DNA from: Amycolatopsis camponoti
Lineage (GTDB): Bacteria > Actinomycetota > Actinomycetes > Mycobacteriales > Pseudonocardiaceae
NCBI RefSeq assembly: GCF_902497555.1
Contig: NZ_CABVGP010000004.1
Span: 186,001-250,000 of the forward strand
Length of the DNA: 64,000 nucleotides
Direction of reading: 5' to 3'
Both the position numbers and the translations under genes were made by a program. Positions 1-8,404 of the stretch are shown piece after piece (position 1 is the first letter of the stretch; the number at the start of each line of letters is the position of its first letter). Under the pieces are notes generated by a model. It made no database searches and had not been told where the DNA came from. It saw nothing but the letters and a program-made list of their open reading frames with translations.

Positions 1-383
1 TGCGCGCGGCGACCGCCGCCGAACTCGCGCGCCATCAGCGCGACGACCACCACCGTCGCCATGCCGAGCAGGGTCGCGACGACCCGCAGTCCCATCGGGG
101 TTTCGCCGAACAGCGCCGTCGACGCGCGCGCGAGCCACGGCGTGATCGGCGGGTTGTCGACGTAGCCCCAGTCCGGCCGTTTGCCGGCGGCGACGAAATA
201 CAGCTCGTCGCGGTGGAAGCCGTAACGTCCGGACAGGACGGTCAGCACCACCGCCTGGACGATGACGACGACGCCCACCGGCAGCGCGGCGAACCGCGGC
301 AGCGCGGACCACCGGGCCTCCGGCCCGGGCCGGGGGCTCCGCCACCCGGACCCCCGAAAAGCTCGTTGTCGACCAGCCCCCAT
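1..383 (-). CDS. Glycosyltransferase family 39-like membrane protein (N-terminal part)
   Basis: Only the first ~127 residues lie in the window; the gene runs off the left edge. The ATG at 383 follows a GGGGGA ribosome site. After a basic, Pro/Gly/Arg-rich tail (residues 1-30) comes one hydrophobic helix (about 33-53), then the lumenal-loop motif HRDELYF and, further on, [11 protein letters not shown] and a second helix. The HxDE(L/A)YF plus GY-D-PP pattern is the signature of GT-C fold ArnT/PMT-like (GT39, PF13231) enzymes, which move sugars from polyprenyl-phosphate carriers at the membrane. Substrate cannot be told. The next gene on the left strand side (PLP enzyme) ends 40 nt upstream in tandem, so co-transcription is possible. 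Confidence 0.8.
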   Translation of the reverse strand, partial: MGAGRQRAFRGSGWRSPRPGPEARWSALPRFAALPVGVVVIVQAVVLTVLSGRYGFHRDELYFVAAGKRPDWGYVDNPPITPWLARASTALFGETPMGLRVVATLLGMATVVVVALMAREFGGGRRA

Positions 384-422
384 GGCAATCCCCCTCGGCG
401 TGCCCGGATGCTACGCCGGTGA

Positions 423-1721
423 TCACGCCCGCGGGAGCGCTCCGACGTATTCGCCGCCGGCGTCGGCGACCAGCTCGGCGATCGACTGCGCGCGCCGGAT
501 CGGGGTGAACTCCACGTGTCCGCGTGCGGACACGGTGAAGCCGTGGACGGCCGGGCGCGGCAGCGTGTTGTAGGCGTAGTGCGCGCCGAAGTAGTAGGCG
601 CCGGTGTCGTGGGCGACGACGAGGTCGCCCGGTTCCAGCAGCGGCAGCGGTCGTTCCTTCGCCAGGAGGTCGCCCGCGAAGCACAGCGGCCCGGCGATGT
701 CCTGTGCGACGTCCGGCCCGGTCTTCGGCCGGCCCGCGGCGTCGAGCGCGGTCAGCCGCAGCGGCCAGTGCTCCGGCTGGAGCACCGTGCGGGCCGCGAC
801 CTGCGCACCCGCGTGCGTCACGGCGATGGGCCTGCCACCCGCGACCTTCGTGTACTCGACGGTGCTGACGAGGAAGCCGTTCTTGGCCAGCAGCGACCGG
901 CCGAACTCGGTGACGAAGGTGTAGCGCCCGTCGGCGAGGGCCGGGACCTTCGCCAGCAGCGTCGCGACGTACTCGGCGTAGGTCGGGCCGGGGTCCTCGG
1001 AGGCGAAGTTCACCGGCAGCCCGCCGCCGAGGTCGAGGCTGGTGACCTGCCGGCGCCCGGCTCGGGCGTTGATCTCCTCGGCCAGCCCGTGCACGGCGGC
1101 GACGCCGTCGGCCATCAGCTCCGGCGGGCAGCCCTGCGAGCCGACGTGGACGTGCAGCCGGGTCAGCCACGGCCGCCGCGCGAAGGCCTCGACGACGCGG
1201 GTCCGGTTGTCCCGCAAGGGGATGCCGAACTTCGACGTCGTCGTCGCGGTGCTGGTGTCGCCGATCCGGCCCGCGCCGACCTGGGGGTTGATCCGCAGGC
1301 CGAGCACCGAGCGCGGACTGTCCCCCACGAGGTCGTCGAGCCGGGCCAGCTCCTGGAAGTTGTCGGCGTTGACCGCCGTGCCTTCGGCGAGGGCGTGCGC
1401 GAGCTCGGCGACGGTCTTGGCGGGGGAGTCGAGGACGAGCCGCGGACCGCGGATGCCGGCGGCTTCGGCGACGGCCGTCTCGCCCGGGCTCGCGACCTCG
1501 GCGTCGACCCCGAGGTCGGCGAGGTACCGCAGGACCGGCGCGAGTCCGCACGCCTTGGCGGCGACGGTGTGCTGGACGCGCCCGAGCGGCGCGAACGCCT
1601 TGGCCAGGTCTTCGACGGCTTCGCGGATCCCGGCCAGGTCGACGAAGCCGGCCATCGGGTCGAGGAGGTGCTGGTCCGCCGCGGCGGCGAGGGCGTGGAG
1701 CTTGCGGTCGGTGCGGTTCAC
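423..1721 (-). CDS. PLP-dependent amino-acid decarboxylase, alanine-racemase fold (LysA-like)
   Basis: About 432 residues with the fold-type III layout of diaminopimelate/ornithine decarboxylases: an N-terminal barrel with the PLP lysine in VAAKACGLAPVL, the HVHVGSQG histidine/glycine segment, the glycine-rich LDLGGGLPV phosphate loop, and a C-terminal beta domain with CFAGDLL and GAYYFGAHYAYN. The usual LysA motif CxxxD(x) is represented by C-F-A-G-D. The substrate is uncertain; it is not next to lysine genes, and similar stand-alone enzymes act in secondary metabolism. I chose the GTG at 1721 because it keeps the common N-terminal helix; it has GGGGAGG directly against it, which is unusually close. 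The ATG at 1655 is the alternative. It is divergent from a LysR gene that may control it. Confidence 0.8.
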   Translation of the reverse strand: MNRTDRKLHALAAAADQHLLDPMAGFVDLAGIREAVEDLAKAFAPLGRVQHTVAAKACGLAPVLRYLADLGVDAEVASPGETAVAEAAGIRGPRLVLDSPAKTVAELAHALAEGTAVNADNFQELARLDDLVGDSPRSVLGLRINPQVGAGRIGDTSTATTTSKFGIPLRDNRTRVVEAFARRPWLTRLHVHVGSQGCPPELMADGVAAVHGLAEEINARAGRRQVTSLDLGGGLPVNFASEDPGPTYAEYVATLLAKVPALADGRYTFVTEFGRSLLAKNGFLVSTVEYTKVAGGRPIAVTHAGAQVAARTVLQPEHWPLRLTALDAAGRPKTGPDVAQDIAGPLCFAGDLLAKERPLPLLEPGDLVVAHDTGAYYFGAHYAYNTLPRPAVHGFTVSARGHVEFTPIRRAQSIAELVADAGGEYVGALPRA

Positions 1722-1776
1722 CTCCCCAGTCTTGGGCCGGATCCGGCGGGCGGTCCAAGACTTCGTCCTTCCCGAT

Positions 1777-1795
1777 CTATAGGCCGGTCCTATAG
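1777..1795. promoter_or_regulatory. LysR-type operator between divergent genes
   Basis: The palindrome CTATAGGCCGGTCCTATAG has 7-bp arms and a 5-bp centre. It ends 7 bp before the LysR GTG and lies 56 bp upstream of the decarboxylase GTG. LysR regulators usually bind such T-N11-A dyads between themselves and a divergent target (established for the family), so auto-repression and control of the decarboxylase are inferred. Confidence 0.65.
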
Positions 1796-1802
1796 TGGCT
1801 GG

Positions 1803-2687
1803 GTGGACCTGCGCCGATGGCACTACTTCGCCGTGCTCGCCGAGGAGATGCACTTCACGCGGGCGGCCGCGCGGCTGTTCGTTTCGCAGCCTTCGCTGAG
1901 CCAGCAGATCCGGGCGTTCGAGGCGGAGCTGGGGGTGGCGCTGCTCGACCGTTCGGGCCCGCGGTTCGCACTGACGGAGGCGGGCCGGGTGGCGGCGGAG
2001 GAAGCGCGGGAGCTGCTCTCCCGGCTGGACCGGGCCCGCGGCGTGATCGCGGCGGCGGGCCGCGGCGACGCCGGACGGCTGCGGATCGCGTACACGCGTT
2101 CGGCACCGGGCCCGCTGGCCGGCGACCTGGTGGCGGCGTACCGCGCTGCTTACCCGGACGTCTCGCTGGCGTTGGAGACGGGGTGGACGAGCTTGAACCT
2201 GGCCCGCCTGTCGGCGGGCGAGATCGACGTGGGGTTCGTCCGGCCGCCGGTGGTGGCGCCGGGCATCGAGGTGGCGGTGGTGGGGTCGGAGGAGGTGCTG
2301 ATCGCGGTGCCGTCGGACCACGCGCTGACCCGGCGGCGCGGCCGGCTGCGGCGGGAGTGGATCGCCGAGGAGCCGGTGGTGTTCTGGCCGCGCGAGAACG
2401 GCCCTGGCCAGTACGACGCGATCAGCGCGCAGGTCTGGCCGGGCGGGGTGCCGCGGATCGTCCGGGAGGAGCCGGAGGACGAGCAGCTGATGCGCGCGGT
2501 CGCGGAGGGAGCGGGGATCGCGGCGGTGCCGGAGCACCGCGCGCGCGGGTTGAAGCGGCGCGGAGTGGTCCTGCGGCGGGTGGCGGAGCCGGTGCCGGTG
2601 ATCGACCTGGGGGTGGCTTGGCGGGCCGGGACGGCGGCGCCGGTGGTGCGGGCGTTCGTGGAAATGGCGCGCGGCGCGCAGGGGTAG
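1803..2687 (+). CDS. LysR-family transcriptional regulator
   Basis: A 294-residue regulator of normal LysR length. The N-terminal winged helix-turn-helix is clear (MHFTRAAARLFVSQPSLSQQI, about residues 15-35, here listed in outline), followed by a linker helix and a substrate-binding domain with the usual IDVGFVRPP strand-loop and a later AEGAGIAAVPEH segment. The GTG at 1803 is taken because the operator palindrome ends 7 nt before it, which suggests a leaderless or very short-leader transcript. It is divergent from the PLP decarboxylase and probably controls it. The effector is unknown. Confidence 0.9.
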   Translation: MDLRRWHYFAVLAEEMHFTRAAARLFVSQPSLSQQIRAFEAELGVALLDRSGPRFALTEAGRVAAEEARELLSRLDRARGVIAAAGRGDAGRLRIAYTRSAPGPLAGDLVAAYRAAYPDVSLALETGWTSLNLARLSAGEIDVGFVRPPVVAPGIEVAVVGSEEVLIAVPSDHALTRRRGRLRREWIAEEPVVFWPRENGPGQYDAISAQVWPGGVPRIVREEPEDEQLMRAVAEGAGIAAVPEHRARGLKRRGVVLRRVAEPVPVIDLGVAWRAGTAAPVVRAFVEMARGAQG

Positions 2688-2835
2688 GCGCGGCCAGGAC
2701 TGCTCAGCGCCGGTCCGGACGACAACTCCTCCGCGCGCCGACCGCGAAGCCGCGCGGGCCCCTCTCGGCGACCCGGATCACCCGGGCAGGGGTACCCGCG
2801 CGGCGTATGATCGCGGGCGGACAGGAGGGTTTCGC

Positions 2836-3030
2836 ATGCCAGGCCACGAAGTCACCGACCGCATCGCCGACCTGATCGACGAGGAGCACCGCCTGCGCAC
2901 GGGCGCCCTCCACCACGGTGGGCTCACGCCCGCCGAACGCCTCCGGCTCAAGGACCTCGAACGCCAGCTCGACGAGGCCGTCGACCTCCTCCACCGCCGC
3001 CAGGCCCTATCCGCCTTCGACGACGACTGA
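2836..3030 (+). CDS. DUF2630 family small protein
   Basis: A 64-residue soluble helical protein. It has the DUF2630 pattern: an N-terminal helix with DRIADLIDEEHRLR, a Gly-rich turn, then LTPAERLRLKDLE and a final helix ending DLLHRRQ. No function is known for the family, which is widespread in actinobacteria and often lies among stress genes, as here. The ATG has a strong ribosome site (ACAGGAGGG, spacing 6). A GGGGTA box lies 40 nt upstream, but I could not find a convincing matching upstream element. Convergent with the baeRF gene. Confidence 0.85.
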   Translation: MPGHEVTDRIADLIDEEHRLRTGALHHGGLTPAERLRLKDLERQLDEAVDLLHRRQALSAFDDD

Positions 3031-3095
3031 CGGCGACCGGACGACTGACCGCGCCCATCGGCAACCGCCAACGCTCGTCGACCGGACAAGTCGGC

Positions 3096-4178
3096 TCAGC
3101 TGTGCCGCAGCAAGGCTCCGAAGCCCTCCCAGAGATCCAGGCGCTCGTCCAGCACCACGACCTCCGCACCGGTGGCGACCGCCGCGAACGGGATCGCCTC
3201 GTCCGCCCGGCGCTGCTCCGGATCGGCGACGCCGAGCGCCTGCAACCCGGCCTTGCCCACCGCCACCTGCGTGGGCTCCGGCCCGGCGAACACCGACGTG
3301 GCGCCGGGGGAGCCGACGAGCAGGGTGGCCACGTTGGCCTCGGCCAGCGCCGTCGTCACGGCTTCGAGGCCGCTGACCGCCAATCCCGACTCACGGCCCG
3401 ACTCCGCCCGGAACTTCTCGGCCACGTCGTCCAGGCTCGCCAGCCGGCGGCCGGCCAGCAGCTCGTGGACCCGGCGGTCCAGCTCCTCGCGGGACGAGCC
3501 CGGCGCGCGGCTGCCGCCCTCGACCTCGGTGGTGATCCGGCGGACCGGCTCCGGCAGCCGTTCGTGCAACGCCGTGCGCGCCTGTACCTCGCCGGCCAGG
3601 ACGACCAGCTCGGCTCGGGAGCGCTCGGCTGCCTTCGCGACGTGTCGCGCGATCTCCTCGAAGTTCTGCCGGGCCGTCTCGCCGGTCTGCTTGTCGCGGT
3701 GCGCCGGACCGCTGCCGCCCTGGACCTCGAGCGGGTCCACGCCTTCGACCGTCTCGGTGCGCGGCGTGCCCCGGCCGTGCTCGGTGACTTCGGCGCCGAC
3801 CTGGTCGGTCACGACGACGAGGTACGGCAGCGTCTCCGCCTCGTGCGTCGCGAGCGGGAGCAGGTACGGCAGCGCCGAGAACCGGACGATCTGCTCCGGC
3901 GGCGGCGCGGCCAGGCGCCGGTCGAGCAGCACCGAGCCGTGCGCGGCGACGATGCTGCGGCCAGCCTTGCCGACCGGCGGCTCGCTGCCGACGACGGCCT
4001 GCAGGACGGCGTGCACCGTCTCGGCGTCGGCCCGTTGGTCGCTCAAAGCCGCTTCGATCTCCTTCAGCCGGATCGTGAGCTGCTTGGCGGCGTCTTCGGT
4101 GTCGTGCGACTCGTCGAAGTGCACGGATGCGAACGGCCCGCCGGCCGTGGTGAGGTCGCGCAACGCGGATGTGTCCAC
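3096..4178 (-). CDS. baeRF-family protein, Rv2629-like (possible Balon-type ribosome factor)
   Basis: A 360-residue protein matching the bacterial archaeo-eukaryotic-release-factor-like family 2, of which M. tuberculosis Rv2629 (a DosR-regulon, hypoxia-induced protein) is a member. Visible parts are an N-terminal alpha/beta domain, the mid-domain block beginning HRDKQTGETARQNFEEIAR (around residue 160), and a C-terminal domain with VATLLVGSPGA. Related proteins (Balon, MSMEG_1130) bind the A site of dormant ribosomes; whether this one does is inference. The start is GTG at 4178, 6 nt after GGGAG, 12 nt downstream of the PoxB stop. It is the last gene of a four-gene operon with NDH-2 and PoxB, driven by a sigma-F-like promoter, which fits a role in respiration-limited dormancy. 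Confidence 0.8.
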   Translation of the reverse strand: MDTSALRDLTTAGGPFASVHFDESHDTEDAAKQLTIRLKEIEAALSDQRADAETVHAVLQAVVGSEPPVGKAGRSIVAAHGSVLLDRRLAAPPPEQIVRFSALPYLLPLATHEAETLPYLVVVTDQVGAEVTEHGRGTPRTETVEGVDPLEVQGGSGPAHRDKQTGETARQNFEEIARHVAKAAERSRAELVVLAGEVQARTALHERLPEPVRRITTEVEGGSRAPGSSREELDRRVHELLAGRRLASLDDVAEKFRAESGRESGLAVSGLEAVTTALAEANVATLLVGSPGATSVFAGPEPTQVAVGKAGLQALGVADPEQRRADEAIPFAAVATGAEVVVLDERLDLWEGFGALLRHS

Positions 4179-4190
4179 AAGGGACTCCCT

Positions 4191-5981
4191 TCAGCGTTTG
4201 GTGGGCAACAGCTCCTGGAGCTTGGTCTTCATGCCCTGGGTGAACAGGTGCCAGGCGTTCGGGTCGCCCTTCAGCACCGCTTCGGTCATCGACTTCAGCT
4301 GCTCGGCCGTGGCGTGCGGCGGGATCGGCGGGACCTCGGGGTCGCACCGCACGTCGAGCACCGTCGGCACGCCGGCGCCGAACGCGGCCGACCACGCGTC
4401 GCCGAGCTGGTCCGGGTCGTCGACGGCGATGCCGCGCAGCCCGATGCCGCGCGCGAAGTCCGCATAGGACACTTCGGGCAGCGACTGCGACGCCTCGAAC
4501 TTGGGTGCGCCGCCCATCGCCCGCAGCTCCCAGGTGACCTGGTTGAGGTCGCCGTTGTGGAACACGCAGATCACCAGCCGCTGGTCGGCCCAGAGCTCCC
4601 GGTAACGGGCGATGGTCAGCAGCTCCGCCATGCCGTTCATCTGCATGGCGCCGTCCCCGGTCAGTGCGACGACGGGCCGGTCGGGATGGGCGAACTTGGC
4701 GCCGATCGCGTACGGCACCGCCGGGCCCATGGTCGCCAGCGTTCCGGACAGTGAAGAGCGCATCCGGCCGCGGATCCGCAGGTTGCGGGCGTACCAGTTG
4801 GTGGCCGAGCCGGAGTCGGCGGTGACGATCGCGTCGTCGGGGATCCGCTCGGACAGCTCGTGCACGATCCGCATCGGGTTGACCGGGTCGGCTTCCAGCA
4901 TCGCCTGCCGCACCACGGTCTCGTGCCACTCGGCGACGTTGTGCGCCACCTTGCCCTGCCACGACGTGTCGCTCTTGCGCTCCAGCAGCGGCAGGAGCCG
5001 TTCGAGGGTGCTCTTGGCGTCGCCGAGCAGGTTCACCTCGGTGGGGTAGCGCAGGCCGAGGAACCGCGCGTCGACGTCGATCTGGACCGCCCGCGCCCGC
5101 CCGAACTCGGGCAGGAACTGGGAGTACGGGAAGCCGGACCCGACGATGACCAGCGTGTCGCAGTCGCGCATCAGCTCGTAGCTGGGCCGGGTGCCGAGCA
5201 GCCCGATCGCCCCGGTCACGTACGGCAGGTCGTCGGGCAGGACGTCCTTGCCCAGCAACGCCTTCGCGATCCCGGCGCCGGTCAGCTCGGCGAACTCGCG
5301 CAGCTCGGTGACGGCGTTGCGGCCGCCCTGGCCGACGAGCACCGCGACGCGCTCGCCCGCGTTGATCACTTCGGCGGCCCGCGCCAGCTCGTCCGCGGGC
5401 GGCACGACGCTCGCCCGCGGGTGGAACGGCGGGCTGGACGGCACCTGCTTGAACGCGTGCTGCGGCGCCGAGTATGTCTCCTCCTGCAGGTCGGCGGGGA
5501 TGATCACCGCCGTCGGCGCGCGCTGCGCGATCGCGGTGCGCATCGCCCGGTCGAGCGCGTTGGGCAGCTGCTCGGGCACGTTGACCTCGACGAGGTACTC
5601 GCTCGCGACGTCCTTGAACAGCGCCTGCAGGTCGACTTCCTGCTGGTAGCTGCCGCCCATCGCGCTGCGCGCGGTCTGCCCGACGATCGCCACCACCGGG
5701 ACGTGGTCCAGCTTCGCGTCGTAGAGGCCGTTGAGCAGGTGGATCGCGCCGGGACCGGACGTCGCCATGCAGACGCCCGGCTTGCCGCTGAACTTCGCGT
5801 ACCCGACCGCGGCCAGGGCCGCCATCTCTTCGTGGCGCGCCTGGACGAACCGGGGTGCGTCATCCGCCTTGCCGAACGCGGTGACGAGTCCGTTGATCCC
5901 GTCACCGGGATAGGCGAAGACCTGGTCGACGTCCCATTCTCGTAATCGGGCCAGTAGGTGGTCGGCAACGGTTTCGCTCAT
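4191..5981 (-). CDS. Thiamine-diphosphate enzyme, PoxB/acetolactate-synthase type
   Basis: A 596-residue ThDP enzyme of the pyruvate oxidase / acetolactate synthase family. The N-terminal domain carries the catalytic glutamate segment (ARHEEMAALAAVGYAK, about residues 48-63). The central domain shows a nucleotide-binding-like fold (LVIVGSGFPYSQF). The C-terminal ThDP motif starts at GDGAMQMNGMAEL and ends at HNGDLNQVTWE. Full-length PoxB enzymes decarboxylate pyruvate to acetate and pass electrons to quinone; an acetolactate-synthase-like role cannot be ruled out. It sits between a small alpha/beta protein (29 nt upstream) and the baeRF gene (12 nt downstream) in the NDH-2 operon. Feeding electrons to the quinone pool alongside NDH-2 is a sensible inferred role. 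Confidence 0.85.
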   Translation of the reverse strand: MSETVADHLLARLREWDVDQVFAYPGDGINGLVTAFGKADDAPRFVQARHEEMAALAAVGYAKFSGKPGVCMATSGPGAIHLLNGLYDAKLDHVPVVAIVGQTARSAMGGSYQQEVDLQALFKDVASEYLVEVNVPEQLPNALDRAMRTAIAQRAPTAVIIPADLQEETYSAPQHAFKQVPSSPPFHPRASVVPPADELARAAEVINAGERVAVLVGQGGRNAVTELREFAELTGAGIAKALLGKDVLPDDLPYVTGAIGLLGTRPSYELMRDCDTLVIVGSGFPYSQFLPEFGRARAVQIDVDARFLGLRYPTEVNLLGDAKSTLERLLPLLERKSDTSWQGKVAHNVAEWHETVVRQAMLEADPVNPMRIVHELSERIPDDAIVTADSGSATNWYARNLRIRGRMRSSLSGTLATMGPAVPYAIGAKFAHPDRPVVALTGDGAMQMNGMAELLTIARYRELWADQRLVICVFHNGDLNQVTWELRAMGGAPKFEASQSLPEVSYADFARGIGLRGIAVDDPDQLGDAWSAAFGAGVPTVLDVRCDPEVPPIPPHATAEQLKSMTEAVLKGDPNAWHLFTQGMKTKLQELLPTKR

Positions 5982-6010
5982 GCGCGGCGGTTACCGCCCG
6001 TGTCGCGCGG

Positions 6011-6508
6011 CTAAACGTCGCCCAGCGCCGCCCGGACGGCCGCCACGACGTCCGGGTGGCCGAGCGGCAGCGGGTCTTCGGCGTCCGCCGAGAGCACCTG
6101 CACATCCGTGCCCGCTTCGCGCACCTTCGTCACGACGTCGTCGCGCCCGGCCGGCGCGGCTGAGTCCGAGTCCGGGTCGACCAGCAGCAGGAACGTGGCC
6201 GCGCCCGGGTGGCGCTCGATGAACTGCAGCGCGGTGGCCGCGGACGAACCGCCGGCCACGACGGCGATCTCCGGATCGCCCGGCCCGTGGTCGCCGAGCA
6301 GGTCGTCTGCCTCGCCGAGGGCACCGCCGGCGGGCACCCGGCACCAGAAGACGCCACGCCGCTCGGCCAGCGGCCGCCAGGTCGCGGGCAGCCCGTCGTG
6401 CTTCCCGGCGCCCGCCGGGTCGAGGACGATCACCTTCGGCCCGGACGGGTCGCCGGCGGTGACGACGGACGGGCCTTCGGCGCGGGCGGAATCCGATGCG
6501 GCGGTCAT
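6011..6508 (-). CDS. Small alpha/beta-hydrolase-like protein of unknown function
   Basis: A 165-residue protein I do not recognise as a named family. It has a reduced alpha/beta-hydrolase look: a first strand KVIVLDPAG, a nucleophile-elbow-like VAGGSSAATALQFI (about residues 84-97) and a following strand FLLLVDPD. The fold would lack the usual lid and a clear catalytic histidine, so activity is doubtful. It starts 11 nt after the NDH-2 stop and ends 29 nt before PoxB, so it belongs to that operon. The N-terminus is Ser/Ala-rich without a signal peptide. Confidence 0.7.
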   Translation of the reverse strand: MTAASDSARAEGPSVVTAGDPSGPKVIVLDPAGAGKHDGLPATWRPLAERRGVFWCRVPAGGALGEADDLLGDHGPGDPEIAVVAGGSSAATALQFIERHPGAATFLLLVDPDSDSAAPAGRDDVVTKVREAGTDVQVLSADAEDPLPLGHPDVVAAVRAALGDV

Positions 6509-6519
6509 GGGTTTTCCCT

Positions 6520-7809
6520 TCAGCGCCGGGGGAGTTCGGGGGAGTCGGTGTCGAGCGGCACCGCGCCGGAGCGGACCAGTCCCAGCTGGACGGTCTGGCG
6601 GCCGGTCAGCCGGTCCAAGATCCAGTCGACGGCCGTGCGCACGCGGTTCCCGGGCATCGCCATCAGGTGGTAGGCGCGGGTCACGACCTTCGCCGGCAGC
6701 CCGGAGAGCGGGATGTGCAGCGGGTTCGCCGCGGCGGCGCCGGCACCGAGGTCGACGACGAAACCGAGGTCGTGGTGCCGGTAGGTACCGGTCCGGCCAT
6801 AGCCGAGTGAGGCCGCGACGTTGCGCCCGGCGAGCTTCCCCTGCCGCTCGGCGTGCTGCGCGGTCATCGCGGTGTACTGGCCGGGCCGGGTGAGGTCGGG
6901 CACGGCGGCCGCGTCACCGCAGGCGAAGACGTCGTCGTGGCCGGGGACGACGAGCTGTTCGTTCACGCAGAGGCGGCCCTTCGCCGTCTCGAGCCCGATG
7001 TCGGCCACCAGCGGGTCCGGCCGCACGCCGACGCACCACACGAGGGTCCGGGTCGGCACCGGCTCGCCGTTCGTCAGCGTGACGCCCTTGGCGTCGGCGT
7101 GGTCCACCGAGGTTTTCATCAGCACCTCGACGCCGCGGGCGCGCAGCACCTCGTCGGCGGTCTTCCCCAGCCGCTTGCCGAGCTCGGGGAGCACCCGCTC
7201 GGCGACGTCGAGCAGCAGCCAGCGGATCTTCTGCCCGGCCAGCTCGGGGTGGCGCGCGGCGAGGGCGTCGGTGAACGCCGGGCCCTGCGCGGCGACCTCG
7301 GTCCCGGTGTAGCCGGCACCGACGACGACGAATGTGCAGCGCGCGTCGCGTTCGGCGGGGTCCTCGGCCGCGGCGGCGAGCTCGATCTGGCGCGTGATGT
7401 GGTCGCGCAGGTACAGCGCCTCGGGCACACCGCGGAACCCGTGCGCGTACTCCGGGACGCCCGGGATCGGCAGGAGCTTGTTGACGCTGCCCGCGGCGAG
7501 CACCAACCGGTCGTACCCGATCCGGTGATCCTGGTCCTCCGGATCCGTGTAGGTGACTTGGCGAGCGTCGAAGTCGACGCCGGTGGCGGTACCGAGCACC
7601 AGGCGGACACCGGGCAGGGTCTCGGGGAGCGAAACCGTCACGCGCCGCGGGTCGAGGATCCCGGCCGCCACCTCCGGCAGGAGCGGCAGGTAGAGGAAGT
7701 AGTCCGTGGGGTTGAGCACGACCACTTCGACGTCCTCACCGGCCGTCTTGCGCAGGCTCTTGGCCGCGTGGTAGCCGGCGAATCCACCGCCGACGATGAC
7801 GACTCGCAT
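6520..7809 (-). CDS. ndh: Type II NADH:quinone oxidoreductase (NDH-2)
   Basis: A 429-residue flavoprotein. Two dinucleotide-binding motifs are plain: VIVGGGFAGYHAA at residues 3-15 (FAD) and VVVGAGYTGTEVAAQ at about 170 (NADH). The ACGDAA motif (around 305) closes the FAD site, followed by MTAQHAERQGKLAGRN and a C-terminal amphipathic region for membrane attachment. Non-proton-pumping NDH-2 oxidises NADH and reduces menaquinone at the inner face of the membrane. It is the first gene of an operon with a small hydrolase-like protein, PoxB and a baeRF protein. The ATG has GAAGGAG 6 nt upstream, and a sigma-F-like promoter lies 40-62 nt upstream. Confidence 0.9.
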   Translation of the reverse strand: MRVVIVGGGFAGYHAAKSLRKTAGEDVEVVVLNPTDYFLYLPLLPEVAAGILDPRRVTVSLPETLPGVRLVLGTATGVDFDARQVTYTDPEDQDHRIGYDRLVLAAGSVNKLLPIPGVPEYAHGFRGVPEALYLRDHITRQIELAAAAEDPAERDARCTFVVVGAGYTGTEVAAQGPAFTDALAARHPELAGQKIRWLLLDVAERVLPELGKRLGKTADEVLRARGVEVLMKTSVDHADAKGVTLTNGEPVPTRTLVWCVGVRPDPLVADIGLETAKGRLCVNEQLVVPGHDDVFACGDAAAVPDLTRPGQYTAMTAQHAERQGKLAGRNVAASLGYGRTGTYRHHDLGFVVDLGAGAAAANPLHIPLSGLPAKVVTRAYHLMAMPGNRVRTAVDWILDRLTGRQTVQLGLVRSGAVPLDTDSPELPRR

Positions 7810-7847
7810 GGAGCTCCTTCCAGGCCGGATTGCGGTCTTCCGGCGAT

Positions 7848-7871
7848 TACCCGAGGTCAGCGCGGGGAAAC
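7848..7871 (-). promoter_or_regulatory. Sigma-F/B-like promoter of the ndh operon
   Basis: On the minus strand GTTT, a 15-nt spacer and GGGTA (followed by AT) match the SigF/SigB consensus GTTT-N14-16-GGGTA exactly. Expected transcription start is about 30 nt before the NDH-2 ATG, leaving room for its GAAGGAG ribosome site. Confidence 0.8.
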
Positions 7872-7978
7872 CCGCGGGGTTGACCTGGGGGCCCAGGGGC
7901 GTACGGTCAGAGGCGTTGGCTGTTGTTCAGAATCACGTGCTCCGGTCAGCGCCCCTGCACGCTGCGTTAGGGAGCGCC

Positions 7979-8350
7979 ATGTACTGCTTTCGCACGATCG
8001 ACGAACCGTCCGGCCTGACCTACACCACCACAGAGCGACCGGGCGGCGTCCGCGTGGTCACCATAGTCGGTGACGTCGACGCCGCCACTGTCGAAACCTT
8101 CGACGAAGCCCTCGCCACCGGCGAGCGGCTGGTCGTCGATCTGACCCGCGTCGCCTTCCTCGGCTGCGCCGGTGTCCGGTCCCTGCTCGCGGCGAACAAC
8201 CGCGCGCGCCTTGCCGTCGTCCTCGGCGGCCACGCCGTCACCCGCTCGCTGGAGGCCACCGGCGCGGACGTGCTGCTGGAGATCCACCCCCGGGTCGGCG
8301 CCGCGCTCGCGGACCTGACCCCGGTCGCCGAGCCCGGCCGGGAGGCGTGA
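7979..8350 (+). CDS. STAS-domain anti-sigma-factor antagonist-like protein
   Basis: A 123-residue single STAS domain (about residues 12-105). It contains VVTIVGDVDAATVETF and the core strand-helix LVVDLTRVAFLGCAGVRSLL. In SpoIIAA/RsbV proteins that turn reads D-S-S/T-G and carries the serine phosphorylated by the anti-sigma kinase; here residues 62-65 are G-C-A-G, so no phosphorylatable residue is present. Proteins of this kind free sigma factors by binding RsbW-like anti-sigma proteins, and one such protein is encoded at 14915-15364. A single cysteine at the site hints at redox control (inference). The start ATG lies after GGGAG (spacing 3-4). Confidence 0.85.
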   Translation: MYCFRTIDEPSGLTYTTTERPGGVRVVTIVGDVDAATVETFDEALATGERLVVDLTRVAFLGCAGVRSLLAANNRARLAVVLGGHAVTRSLEATGADVLLEIHPRVGAALADLTPVAEPGREA

Positions 8351-8404
8351 CCGCCCGCCGGTCCCGCCTCCCGCCGTCCACTGTGGACAGTAAAGACCCT
8401 GTGG

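Noticed and set aside
423..2537. Minus-strand ORF running through the LysR gene
   Set aside because: The part beyond 1721 is antisense to a clear LysR gene and has Arg/Pro/Gly-rich low-complexity translation; only the decarboxylase part is real.
8370..8395. Short palindromes of the TCCACTGTGGA type (here and near 37470, 39255, 51400)
   Set aside because: They are scattered inside and outside genes and look like a general sequence habit of the genome; no consistent position relative to genes.
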